Source: an uncultured Alphaproteobacteria bacterium (lineage in GTDB: Bacteria > Pseudomonadota > Alphaproteobacteria > HIMB59 > GCA-002718135). Taken from it: DNA of 64,000 bases. A model generated the notes under the pieces. That model was not told the DNA's origin. It was given only the letters and a program-made list of their open reading frames with translations, and did not search any database. The number at the start of each line of letters is the position of its first letter. The first letter of the stretch is position 1. Shown here piece after piece: positions 18,612 through 27,020 of the stretch. The position numbers and the translations under genes were made by a program. Location: the NCBI GenBank assembly GCA_902618015.1, contig CACMYX010000001.1, positions 62,001-126,000 on the forward strand. Reading direction: 5' to 3'.

Positions 18612-19487
18612 TCAAATTTTAAATTTATAATCTTCAACTCCTGGTACATTTACATTTAATGCGAATAAACTGCCATCATATTGATTTTTGCCAGAATTAT
18701 TTGCAGTAGTAATGAATAATGTCTTAAGATCAGTACCACCAAAAACACAATTAGTGACATTTTCAACAGGTAGCTCATAAATTTGATCGACTCTTCCTTT
18801 AGGGTCAATTCTCACTAAACATGATCCACCCCAACGACAATTCCAAATAAAACCATCACTATCAATAGTTGAACCATCTGGAGCTCCTCTATCAAAATCA
18901 AATAAAATTTTTTTATCTGATAAACTGCCTTTATCTAGATTAAATTTATATTCAAGTAATGATCCTTCAGTTGAGTCAGCAAAATAAAATTTTGTATTAT
19001 CAGGACTCCAAATAAATGTATTAGGTATACCAAGATTTGTTTCAACTATGTTTAATTTATTTTCTGATAAACAATATAAAGTTCCAGATTTAGCATTTAA
19101 AGTCTTTGCACTTCCATCCTGATTAATATTATTTTGCATTGTACCAAACCAGAGTCTTCCTTTTGCATCAGATGCACCGTCGTTTGATCTATTTGTTAAA
19201 ATATTTTCTTCTACCTCTTTAATTATTTCATATTTTTTAGTATGAAAATTAAATTTGTTTACTCCGTTGTTTGAAACTAAAGCAATTTCACTGTTTGAAA
19301 TTATTGATGATGCTGTTACAAATTCAGGTAATTCAAAAGTTTCTAATTTTTCACTTTGTAAATTTATTCTGAATAAAAGTGTTTTTGGTTTTATATCAAG
19401 CCAAAATAAACTTTGATTAATTGAAGACCAAGTTATACCTTCGCCTAAACTATTTTTTACATCTTTATATAATTCGACCTTACTCAT
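18612..19487 (-). CDS. SMP-30/gluconolactonase-family lactonase
   Basis: A 291-aa six-bladed propeller. E16 (GEGITW), the WSPDNTKFYFADS strand and PDGSTIDSDGFIW carry the expected divalent-metal ligands. It hydrolyses sugar lactones to the sugar acids and lies immediately upstream, in transcription order, of the IlvD/Edd dehydratase, a classic pairing in oxidative pentose, fucose and galactose pathways. Confidence 0.92.
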   Translation of the reverse strand: MSKVELYKDVKNSLGEGITWSSINQSLFWLDIKPKTLLFRINLQSEKLETFELPEFVTASSIISNSEIALVSNNGVNKFNFHTKKYEIIKEVEENILTNRSNDGASDAKGRLWFGTMQNNINQDGSAKTLNAKSGTLYCLSENKLNIVETNLGIPNTFIWSPDNTKFYFADSTEGSLLEYKFNLDKGSLSDKKILFDFDRGAPDGSTIDSDGFIWNCRWGGSCLVRIDPKGRVDQIYELPVENVTNCVFGGTDLKTLFITTANNSGKNQYDGSLFALNVNVPGVEDYKFKI

Positions 19488-19531
19488 ACTTTAGATCATT
19501 ATAATAAAATTTAAAATTTATGAAGATAAGT

Positions 19532-20536
19532 TTAAAGGTAATGAGCTTTATCTTTGATACGAGCCATTACTTCTTTGGTTGCTTCTTCAGATCCATCATG
19601 GAACGTACCCATTAATTTATCTAAGAAACTAGTATTTCCACCTGAGTAATTGCATTCAAAATATTTGTGATGAATATAATGCATATAATCACCTGTTGGA
19701 ATTGATACACCATTTTTGAAAGTCATTTTCTCATATCCTGTATGTCCAGGTGTAGGCGCTAAACCGGCATGAAATACATGATACATCGCAACGAGAGGAT
19801 GTGAAGGGATAATCCAATGAACTAAAATTCCTGAAAAATAGAGTATATGCTCTATTGGATGCATAGACATACCTGACCAAGCGCCTGTATTCGTGTTTCG
19901 GTGATGGACTTTATGGGCAATTTTATAAAGGGGTGCCCAGTGCAATAGTCTATGAGTTAAGTAAAAATGTGCGTCTCTTATAAACGGGACAAGAAAGAAC
20001 ATAAAACAACAATATATTGGATAAGCCTCCCAGCTTACATATGGGATTATTTGATTTGCGAATGCCCAAAATGTAATTACTTCATAAGCTGTCCATAATG
20101 GGATAGCACTACAAAAAGTATAGAATAGGTTATCTTTAGTCTGATCATTAAATAAAAAAGTTGAGTTATTTTTTTCTAAAGGTCGTGGGTTATATTTAAA
20201 TGAAGTTCCTTGTGTCTTCAGCCTTAAATGAAAGAAGCCTGTCCAAACTAAAATAATAACTGCATTTCTGAAAAATATATAGGATATCCATCCTATTTCA
20301 AAAGTCTTCATTGTCTCTAAGGAGGGAGTCAAAAAAAGATATGTAGCAACTGTTATTGCTGCAAAGACAAAAGTCCATGGGAAAAAAATTCCTGGAAATT
20401 TAAAAAAATACTTTAAAAATTTTATTGGGTTAAAAAATATATCTTTAGGTGGGTTAATACTTATTGTACCAAATGGTTTCCAATGACCTCTTTTATCTCT
20501 TGTACCAAAATCACTATCATTTAGTTGATTTCCCAT
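19532..20536 (-). CDS. Sterol desaturase/fatty acid hydroxylase-family membrane protein
   Basis: A 334-aa membrane protein with several hydrophobic helices and the histidine clusters that bind a diiron centre: HFYLTHRLLH, HKVHHRN, and IHHKYFECNYSGG near the C-terminus. Family members hydroxylate or desaturate lipids, and others act on glycerol ethers or carotenoids. Position inside a sugar-acid operon, next to desaturase-like proteins and a Rieske ferredoxin, suggests it shares their electron supply. The substrate is unknown. Confidence 0.87.
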   Translation of the reverse strand: MGNQLNDSDFGTRDKRGHWKPFGTISINPPKDIFFNPIKFLKYFFKFPGIFFPWTFVFAAITVATYLFLTPSLETMKTFEIGWISYIFFRNAVIILVWTGFFHLRLKTQGTSFKYNPRPLEKNNSTFLFNDQTKDNLFYTFCSAIPLWTAYEVITFWAFANQIIPYVSWEAYPIYCCFMFFLVPFIRDAHFYLTHRLLHWAPLYKIAHKVHHRNTNTGAWSGMSMHPIEHILYFSGILVHWIIPSHPLVAMYHVFHAGLAPTPGHTGYEKMTFKNGVSIPTGDYMHYIHHKYFECNYSGGNTSFLDKLMGTFHDGSEEATKEVMARIKDKAHYL

Positions 20537-20574
20537 GGTGTATTTATAGTATATTTTAAATAAAAAAAAAGAGA

Positions 20575-21591
20575 CTAAATTGTCGTATTTGGAACCTTCA
20601 CATCAATAAAATAATTTTTATCTTTAGATTGCTTAAATATTGCTGGGATTATTGATCTATAAGCAGCAATTATTCCGTTATGAGGTTCTGGCATTTGATT
20701 TTTAACTATTTTGTGAAATTTTTTTAAATTATGGCATGGGATTTTTGGGAAAATGTGGTGCTCAATATGATACTCCATATTTGAATACAAAAAGCTAAAA
20801 AAGGGATTCATAATAACTGTTCTTGTACTTTTTCTATGATCTTTAATATTATCAGCTAGTCCAGCATGTTGAGTCATGCCGCAAATCATTAATATAGTAT
20901 TACCATAAAATGGGGGTAAAATTATCATTATTATTGGTAGCCATGATTGTAAGAAAACTGAGGATAAAATTACAAGCAACCAAAAACTTAAATATAATCT
21001 TGAACTATTAATAATTTTTTTAATTTCCTTTTCAGGCACTGTTACTTTTACAACAGGAGTAATTATCCCAAATGAATGTTTAATAATTTCAAAATGTGTA
21101 AAATGTCTTATTTTTTGAATATTAATTATTGGACCAAGAGGTAAAAAATTTAAAAGAAATCTAACAGGTTCTGTTGGTTTTGGACTATTATTTTCGTAAT
21201 CGTATACCTCCTCATGTGTAAATATAGTGTAAGTATGGTGATGAAAATGACTCCACTTCCATCTAACTGCTTCAAAACCACCGAGTAAAGAAGTTATATG
21301 ATAAAAAAATTTATTTAACGCTCTTGTTTTAAAATATGTTTCGTGATTTGTTTCATGTTGAATGCTTATGATTTTACAATAGAAAATATTTCCATAAAGC
21401 AAAAGAGCAGGTATTGACCATAAAGTACCCCAACTTAGAATACACAGATATCCACTTAATATTACAGCAACAATAAATATGGATATATCTAATAAACCTT
21501 TTATATCCGATCTCTTAGAAAGTTCCTTTAAAGTTTTCTTATCAATTTTTGGTTTATACCAAGTTTTTAAATCAACTTCGCCAGCAAACAT
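20575..21591 (-). CDS. Desaturase-like membrane diiron oxygenase, MocD-like (paralogue 2)
   Basis: A 338-aa membrane protein of the fatty acid desaturase superfamily. The three histidine boxes are HETNHE, HFHHH and EYHIEHH, with an additional conserved TQHAG. It is clearly homologous along its whole length to the product of 24048-25034, including the start (K/GxWYxxxIDKK) and end (PALI/FKQ). The pair and the neighbouring Rieske ferredoxin and reductase resemble the rhizopine genes mocD-mocE-mocF (recalled family knowledge). A plain acyl-lipid desaturase remains possible. Confidence 0.85.
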   Translation of the reverse strand: MFAGEVDLKTWYKPKIDKKTLKELSKRSDIKGLLDISIFIVAVILSGYLCILSWGTLWSIPALLLYGNIFYCKIISIQHETNHETYFKTRALNKFFYHITSLLGGFEAVRWKWSHFHHHTYTIFTHEEVYDYENNSPKPTEPVRFLLNFLPLGPIINIQKIRHFTHFEIIKHSFGIITPVVKVTVPEKEIKKIINSSRLYLSFWLLVILSSVFLQSWLPIIMIILPPFYGNTILMICGMTQHAGLADNIKDHRKSTRTVIMNPFFSFLYSNMEYHIEHHIFPKIPCHNLKKFHKIVKNQMPEPHNGIIAAYRSIIPAIFKQSKDKNYFIDVKVPNTTI

Positions 21592-21594
21592 TAA

Positions 21595-22422
21595 TCAAAA
21601 TTTTTCTGAAAGCTTTAAAAATTTTTCAAATTCACTTTCATCAATGTTAACTGTGATTTTAGGATCATTAAATTTTTTGTTTACCGTATCATCGTGAAAC
21701 TCTTTGAATGCACTTACTCTTTCAACTTGTAGTTTTGAAAATTCTTTTTTAAAATCTCTATAAATTCTGGCATGTCTTGGAATTTTTCCTTGGGTATATC
21801 CGAGTACATCATTAGCAAATAAATATTGCCCATCACATCCAGAACCACTTCCCATTGAAAGAGTCATGATATCAACTTTTTTTGTAATAATTTCTGCAAC
21901 TTTTGGTGGAACTACTTCGAGTTCAACTCCGATAGCACCCGCTTCTTGTAACTCAAGAGTATGTTCTAAAATTCTTATGGCTTTATCTGCAGTTTTACCT
22001 TGTGCAACAAATCCTCCAATCCAAGTAGCATTTCCTGGAACTAATCCAACATGACTATTAATTGGAACATACTCATCTCTTAATGCTCTAATCCATTTGT
22101 AACTCCAATTTCCACCATAGATAACATCTGCACCAATGTCTAAATACTTGTGTGATAGTTTCATTGCTTCGTATTCAGAAGCTACTCTTACTGCTCCTCC
22201 GGATTGCATAAAGCAAGTTGGTGCAGCCTCGCGAATTCGCTTAAGCTCATCAAAAGAATTGAAAATACCAAATTGTGGAGCATCATGAGAAGTACAAATC
22301 ATGTCAATGCCTGCCTCTTCAGCTGCTGCAGCTTCATCAGCATTATGCACAAACATAACACTTAGTTGTCTTTTACCTTTGCATTGCAAATAATCATAAA
22401 CCGTAAGTTTTTTTCTGCTCAT
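21595..22422 (-). CDS. PanB-like (ketopantoate hydroxymethyltransferase family) barrel protein with altered active site
   Basis: A 275-aa protein homologous over its length to PanB, best seen in SHVGLVPG (123-130), IGGFVAQGK (135-143), GVELEVVP (165-172) and DGQYLFANDVLG (197-208). Aligned by eye with E. coli PanB, the base E169 and H124 are kept. The metal-binding GDS motif is replaced (CTSHD at 43-47), the second metal-ligand region (ADLPF) reads MQSGG, and the substrate Lys/Glu segment (KIEGG) reads YGGNW. Ketopantoate synthesis is therefore doubtful. No panC is adjacent. It lies between the Rieske ferredoxin and the second desaturase-like gene, with 3-20 base gaps. Confidence 0.82.
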   Translation of the reverse strand: MSRKKLTVYDYLQCKGKRQLSVMFVHNADEAAAAEEAGIDMICTSHDAPQFGIFNSFDELKRIREAAPTCFMQSGGAVRVASEYEAMKLSHKYLDIGADVIYGGNWSYKWIRALRDEYVPINSHVGLVPGNATWIGGFVAQGKTADKAIRILEHTLELQEAGAIGVELEVVPPKVAEIITKKVDIMTLSMGSGSGCDGQYLFANDVLGYTQGKIPRHARIYRDFKKEFSKLQVERVSAFKEFHDDTVNKKFNDPKITVNIDESEFEKFLKLSEKF

Positions 22423-22442
22423 AAAATCTCCAAAAAAAATAG

Positions 22443-22760
22443 TTAATCTATCTTAATGAAAATTTTGTCATTATCAACTTTAACTGGATATGTTTTTAAA
22501 TCCTCACACGCTGGTGGGCTTAAAGCTTCTCCGGATTTAATATTAAAAATTCCCTGGTGCATTGGACATTCAATTTCATCATCCATAACCAAACCATCTT
22601 CAAGATGTACCGCCTCGTGTGTACAAATTCCATCAGTAGCATAAAAACCATCTGTTAGCTTATACACACAAAAAGTTTTATCTTGATGATCAAATCTGAT
22701 GAGATCCTCTTCTTCAATACTATCTGTAGACCCTACTTCAATCCAATTTTCTTCAGACAT
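22443..22760 (-). CDS. Rieske-type [2Fe-2S] ferredoxin (MocE-like)
   Basis: A 105-aa soluble Rieske protein. The cluster ligands are C46-x-H48 (GICTHEAVHLEDG) and C65-x-x-H68 (ECPMHQG). It has no membrane anchor, so it acts as a cytosolic electron carrier of the dioxygenase-ferredoxin kind. With the flavoprotein upstream it would carry electrons to the diiron membrane oxygenases of the same operon. In rhizobia MocE has this role in rhizopine demethylation. Confidence 0.93.
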   Translation of the reverse strand: MSEENWIEVGSTDSIEEEDLIRFDHQDKTFCVYKLTDGFYATDGICTHEAVHLEDGLVMDDEIECPMHQGIFNIKSGEALSPPACEDLKTYPVKVDNDKIFIKID

Positions 22761-22812
22761 AGATTGTATATAATAGCTATTTTATGAAAATAAATACAAA
22801 ATAATTAAATTG

Positions 22813-24042
22813 TTATTTTTGTATAAGTTTATTTAATTTTAGATTTTGATCTGAGAGAATTTGATTATCTACAATGGTATTTTTCTCAGTTAATTTAGAA
22901 GTTATTCTAATGTCACGGCCTACTTTTCCTATGATTCCAACACCACATGCTCCTCTTATTTTATTATTTTTTAGGAAAAAATAAATAACACCATTATTAA
23001 TATCTTTACCTCTTTCGATGATTTCATCATACTCATCACAAATACCAGTCAGTTGAAGATTCAAATTAAATTGATCAGACCACATCCAAGGAATTGAAGT
23101 GTATTCTGTTTTTACTCCAGCAATATTTTTTCCAGCACATATTCCATGATTTTGTGCATGTTGATAAGACTCGAGTCGCATATTTCTTTCATAGAATGGA
23201 TGATAAAAATTAGATACGTCACCTGCTGCATAAACATCTTTAATAGATGTTTCACAAAATTGATTAGTTACAATACCATTATCAAGCTTTAAATTTGTAT
23301 TTTCAAATAACTTTACAGTCGGGGTTGAGCCTATACCTGCAATTATAAAATCTGTTTCTATTAAAGAATTATCATTTAATAAAATTTCATAATCGCCATT
23401 TTTTTTAGTTATTTTTTCTATCTGTTTATTTAATATTATTTCATTTCCATGTTCTATATGGGTGTTTTGAACTAAATCAGCAATTTGTTTAGGTATAATT
23501 CTTCCCATAAGTTGATTACCAATTTCAATAACAATTACTTTCTTTTGAAGCTGAGATAAAGATGATGCAATTTCTAAGCCAATGAAACCACCACCAATAA
23601 TTGTTATTTTATTTTTATTTGAAACTATTTCTTTAATTTTTTTGGCTTCTTCTAAATTTCTTAGATAATAAATATCATTCTTTAAATTATTATCTAAAGT
23701 AAGTTTTTTATTTTCAGAACCTGTTGAAATAAGCAAACTATCATAAGAGTAAACGTTATCATTTTTTGCAAAAAGTTTTTTATTTTCAAAATCAACTTTA
23801 TTAATTGATATATTTTCAAATTCTATATTTTCATTTTTTAGTACGTCGCTAGAATGAAAATAAAGATCTTCTTCTTTTTTTTTATCTAGCAAAAAATCTT
23901 TAGATAAAGGAGGTCTTTCGTATGGTAATAAATTTTCTTCACCTAAAATTTTAATATTTGATTTTGAATCATTTTGTCTGATCTCTCTAGCAGCATAGAT
24001 TCCAGCTTGACCACCACCTAAAATTATAATGTTATTTTTCAC
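22813..24042 (-). CDS. FAD-dependent ferredoxin reductase (MocF-like)
   Basis: A 409-aa pyridine nucleotide-disulfide-family flavoprotein. The FAD-binding GGGQAGIYAAREI is at the N-terminus, the NAD(P)H-binding GGGFIGLEIASSL in the middle, and the second FAD motif AAGDVSNF follows. YERPPLSKDFL is typical of ferredoxin and rubredoxin reductases of oxygenase systems. It is separated by 5 bases from the desaturase-like gene upstream and 52 bases from the Rieske ferredoxin gene. Confidence 0.92.
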   Translation of the reverse strand: MKNNIIILGGGQAGIYAAREIRQNDSKSNIKILGEENLLPYERPPLSKDFLLDKKKEEDLYFHSSDVLKNENIEFENISINKVDFENKKLFAKNDNVYSYDSLLISTGSENKKLTLDNNLKNDIYYLRNLEEAKKIKEIVSNKNKITIIGGGFIGLEIASSLSQLQKKVIVIEIGNQLMGRIIPKQIADLVQNTHIEHGNEIILNKQIEKITKKNGDYEILLNDNSLIETDFIIAGIGSTPTVKLFENTNLKLDNGIVTNQFCETSIKDVYAAGDVSNFYHPFYERNMRLESYQHAQNHGICAGKNIAGVKTEYTSIPWMWSDQFNLNLQLTGICDEYDEIIERGKDINNGVIYFFLKNNKIRGACGVGIIGKVGRDIRITSKLTEKNTIVDNQILSDQNLKLNKLIQK

Positions 24043-24047
24043 TCAGT

Positions 24048-25034
24048 CTAAGCGTTGCTTGGAACAGATAATGGAATTTGATAGTCAGGATTTTTTGCTT
24101 GTTTTATGAGTGCTGGAATAATTTCTTTATAAGCCCCAAGAAGACCTTTTCTGGCAGGTGGTAATTGATCTTTAATCATAGCATGCAGTTTAGGTAAATT
24201 ATGTGAGGGAACTTGAGGGAACATATGGTGCTCAACATGATATTCCATATGCCAATATAAAAAACTTAAAACTGGATTTAAATATACTGTTCTGGTTGTA
24301 TACCTATGGTCTCTTTTATCTTCTCTAAGTCCTGCGTGTTGAGTAAGACCCATAAGCATAACAAGGGTCTTTCCATAAAAATTAGGCAATAAAACATATA
24401 GAACAGGAAGCCAACTTTGAAAGTAAACTGAAGAAGCTATACTAATTATCCAAATAGAGAGATGACTCCAAGCAGATAATCTACATTTCCATCTTTCATT
24501 TTTTGGAATACAAACTTTCATTACATCAGTAGTTACACCAAATGCATGTTTTATAGTTTCCCATTGAAGAGAATTTTTAAAGAAAATAAAACCAGAGAAT
24601 GGAATGTAATGAGAGAAAAACACAATCAAGTCAGTTGGTTTTTTTACATGTATTTCAAAATCTACAGGATCATTAAATTGAGTATAAGTATGATGATGAT
24701 AGTGAGAATATCTCCATCTGATAGGTTCAAAATTATCCATGAAACTAGCAATATAATAAAAGAAATCATTCCAGAATTTAGATTTAAAAGCAGTTCTGTG
24801 ACCAGTTTCATGCCATATAGCATCGCTGCATCCCCAAATATTTCCGTATATTATAAAAAATAATAATGACCACCAAGTGCCCCAAGTGACATACGCAAGA
24901 TATCCAAAGAGAAACAGAGATGAAAAATAAATAATCATATGCTTAAAACCCTGCCAATCAGATTTCTTGCATAACTGCTTGAATTCTTTTTTATCTATAT
25001 TTGCTCGATACCATTTACCTAAATCAACATCCAT
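24048..25034 (-). CDS. Desaturase-like membrane diiron oxygenase, MocD-like (paralogue 1)
   Basis: A 328-aa membrane protein, first gene of the operon. The histidine boxes are HETGHRT, HYHHHTYT and EYHVEHHMFPQ, plus a conserved TQHAGLR. Compared with its paralogue at 20575-21591 the sequence is better conserved around box 1 and carries a longer PVDFEIHVKKP segment. Such proteins use O2, diiron and ferredoxin electrons to hydroxylate, desaturate or demethylate. Operon order (oxygenase, reductase, Rieske) supports a MocDEF-like monooxygenase. Confidence 0.87.
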   Translation of the reverse strand: MDVDLGKWYRANIDKKEFKQLCKKSDWQGFKHMIIYFSSLFLFGYLAYVTWGTWWSLLFFIIYGNIWGCSDAIWHETGHRTAFKSKFWNDFFYYIASFMDNFEPIRWRYSHYHHHTYTQFNDPVDFEIHVKKPTDLIVFFSHYIPFSGFIFFKNSLQWETIKHAFGVTTDVMKVCIPKNERWKCRLSAWSHLSIWIISIASSVYFQSWLPVLYVLLPNFYGKTLVMLMGLTQHAGLREDKRDHRYTTRTVYLNPVLSFLYWHMEYHVEHHMFPQVPSHNLPKLHAMIKDQLPPARKGLLGAYKEIIPALIKQAKNPDYQIPLSVPSNA

Positions 25035-25224
25035 AATGAAAAAATATCACTTTTTGATAATCTTATAAATATAAAAATTGCTTTAAATTGGTAAATAAGT
25101 GCGACTATTTTATCTATCAAAAGAAAGAAGGATTTAATTTGTAATAAGATCTTTAATACTTTAATTTAATTGTATTATTGATTTATATACTTATAAATTA
25201 ATGCATAAATTATTTGGAGGAATT
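25035..25224. promoter_or_regulatory. Divergent intergenic region between the oxygenase operon and the ABC importer
   Basis: These 190 bases hold no gene and separate two divergent transcription units. On the plus strand TTGTAT (25170-25175) and TATAAA (25192-25197), spaced 16 bases, form a plausible sigma-70 promoter for the binding-protein gene. A GGAGGA Shine-Dalgarno lies at 25216-25221. No clear operator palindrome was seen. The promoter is a match by eye only. Confidence 0.4.
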
Positions 25225-26205
25225 ATGAAAAAAATCTTTGCTGTCATTGCTTTATTTTTTGCTTTTGCATCTACTTCAGCAGTAGCAAAAAATGATTACA
25301 GCTGTGATAAGAAATTTATATTTTTCCCAGGTGGTCCTGAAGGTGGTCCATTTGGAACTATCGTTTATAATGGTGCAGTAGCTGCTGCTGAACACACTGG
25401 TTGTGAAGTAGATTACTACTGGTCACAGTGGAACTCAGAAATCATGATTAAACAATTTAAAGAAGCAGTTGCTTTACAGCCTGATGGAATTGCAATCTAT
25501 GGTTTTCCAGGAGACGCTGCAATGAGACCTATCATTCAAGAAGCAAGAGAAATGGGAATAGTGATTACTACTATGAATACACCTCTTCCTGATCTTGAAT
25601 CAGAATATAAAACTGAAGGGTTTGGTTATGCAGGAGCAGATCTATTTGATGCTGGATTTAATCTAGGTAAAAAAGCTGTTGAAGTTTGTGGTCTACAAGC
25701 TGGAGATAAAGCATTTATCTGGGGTCTTGCAAGTATGCCAAATAGAGGAGAAAGAACTAAAGGTGCAATAGCTGGTGTTGAAGCAGCAGGTGTTGAGGTA
25801 GTTTATCAAGAAATTCCTGATAACGTAAACTCAGATGCATCTCAGGGAACTCCTATGTACGTTGCTACTTATAGTGCAAATCCTGATATCAAAATGGCTA
25901 TTACAGATCATGGCGGATTAACTGCAAGCTTACCAACATATATGAAGGCTGCAGGTCACGGTACTGAAGAAGTATGTGGTGCTGGATTTGATTTATCAGC
26001 TCCAATTGTTGATGGAATTAATTCTGGATACATTGATGTTGTAATTGATCAACAACCATTTATCCAAGGATATATGCCAATTGTTCAGTTATTCCTAAGC
26101 ACAAAATATGGAATGGCTGGATTAGCAATGGATACTGGTGCTGCATTTGTTACAGCTGATAACGTTGATGCTGTTGCTCCATTAGCAGCAGTACAAATCA
26201 GATAA
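25225..26205 (+). CDS. Sugar ABC transporter periplasmic binding protein (RbsB-like)
   Basis: A preprotein of about 326 aa. The start chosen is the ATG at 25225, three bases after GGAGGA, not the in-frame ATG at 25201. This places a standard signal peptide (KKIFAVIALFFAFASTSAVA) at the N-terminus. The mature protein is a type-1 periplasmic binding protein of the ribose/xylose/inositol (Peripla_BP_4) group, which also includes the rhizopine-binding protein MocB. A hairpin directly follows the gene and probably lowers expression of the transporter genes relative to the binding protein. Confidence 0.9.
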   Translation: MKKIFAVIALFFAFASTSAVAKNDYSCDKKFIFFPGGPEGGPFGTIVYNGAVAAAEHTGCEVDYYWSQWNSEIMIKQFKEAVALQPDGIAIYGFPGDAAMRPIIQEAREMGIVITTMNTPLPDLESEYKTEGFGYAGADLFDAGFNLGKKAVEVCGLQAGDKAFIWGLASMPNRGERTKGAIAGVEAAGVEVVYQEIPDNVNSDASQGTPMYVATYSANPDIKMAITDHGGLTASLPTYMKAAGHGTEEVCGAGFDLSAPIVDGINSGYIDVVIDQQPFIQGYMPIVQLFLSTKYGMAGLAMDTGAAFVTADNVDAVAPLAAVQIR

Positions 26206-26217
26206 ATTAAATATTAT

Positions 26218-26252
26218 AACCTGCCTTATTACATAAGGCAGGTTTATTTTTT
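26218..26252 (+). terminator. Attenuating hairpin between binding protein and ATPase genes
   Basis: A perfect 12-bp stem (26218-26229 with 26233-26244, loop TAC) is followed by TATTTTTT, which runs directly into the ATPase ATG at 26253. It has the form of a Rho-independent terminator. The only purine-rich sequence before the ATG (AAGGCAGG) lies in the 3' arm. Partial termination and masking of this weak Shine-Dalgarno would both favour the binding protein over the transporter subunits. Confidence 0.85.
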
Positions 26253-27020
26253 ATGGCTGAAGAACTCTTAAAATTACAAAATATTTACAAAAACTTTGGA
26301 AACGTAAAAGTTTTAAAAGATGTGAATATCAAAATAAATAAAGGTGAAGTGGTAGCTTTAATCGGTGATAACGGAGCTGGAAAATCTACACTTATTAAAG
26401 TTATAACTGGAGTTCATAGCCCAAACTCGGGAAAAGTTTTTTTTAAAGAAAAAGAGGTACAAATTAAATCAGTTGCACAATCAAGAAAAATGGGGATTGA
26501 AGCAGTGTATCAAGAAAGAGCATTATGTGATCAGCAAGAATTGTACAGAAATATCTTTGCAGGAAGAGAAATTACAAATTCATTTGGTTTTTTAGATATA
26601 AAAAAACAAAGAAAAGAAGCAGAAAAAATTTTACGCGACTATATAGGTTTTACTTCAAAAGCTATAACAGTTGACTCTCAAGTAATGGGTCTTTCTGGTG
26701 GCGAAAAACAAGGTGTAGCTTTCGGTAGATCATTGTATTTTAATTCTGATTTAATCGTATTAGATGAACCAACAATGGGATTATCGATACAAGAAACAGA
26801 AAAAGTTCTTAATTTTGTAAAAGGTTTAAAAAATGAAAACAAATCTGCAATATTTATCGATCATAATATAATACACGTATATGGTGCTGCAGATAGATTT
26901 ATAATTTTAGATAGAGGTGAAGTTGTTGGAGAATTTAATAAAGAAGATATTTCAAGAGAAGAACTTGTTCAAAAAATGATTCAACTTCATGAATCAGGAA
27001 AAATAAAAGTGGAAGAATAA
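26253..27020 (+). CDS. Sugar ABC transporter ATP-binding protein (single-domain, FrcA-like)
   Basis: A 255-aa ABC ATPase with Walker A GDNGAGKST, signature LSGGEKQGVAFGRSL, Walker B LIVLDEPTMG and H-loop DHN. It has one ABC domain, unlike the two-domain RbsA/XylG/MglA, and so resembles the fructose (FrcA) type. YQERALCDQQ is the Q-loop typical of the sugar subfamily. It abuts the permease gene with no gap. Confidence 0.92.
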   Translation: MAEELLKLQNIYKNFGNVKVLKDVNIKINKGEVVALIGDNGAGKSTLIKVITGVHSPNSGKVFFKEKEVQIKSVAQSRKMGIEAVYQERALCDQQELYRNIFAGREITNSFGFLDIKKQRKEAEKILRDYIGFTSKAITVDSQVMGLSGGEKQGVAFGRSLYFNSDLIVLDEPTMGLSIQETEKVLNFVKGLKNENKSAIFIDHNIIHVYGAADRFIILDRGEVVGEFNKEDISREELVQKMIQLHESGKIKVEE

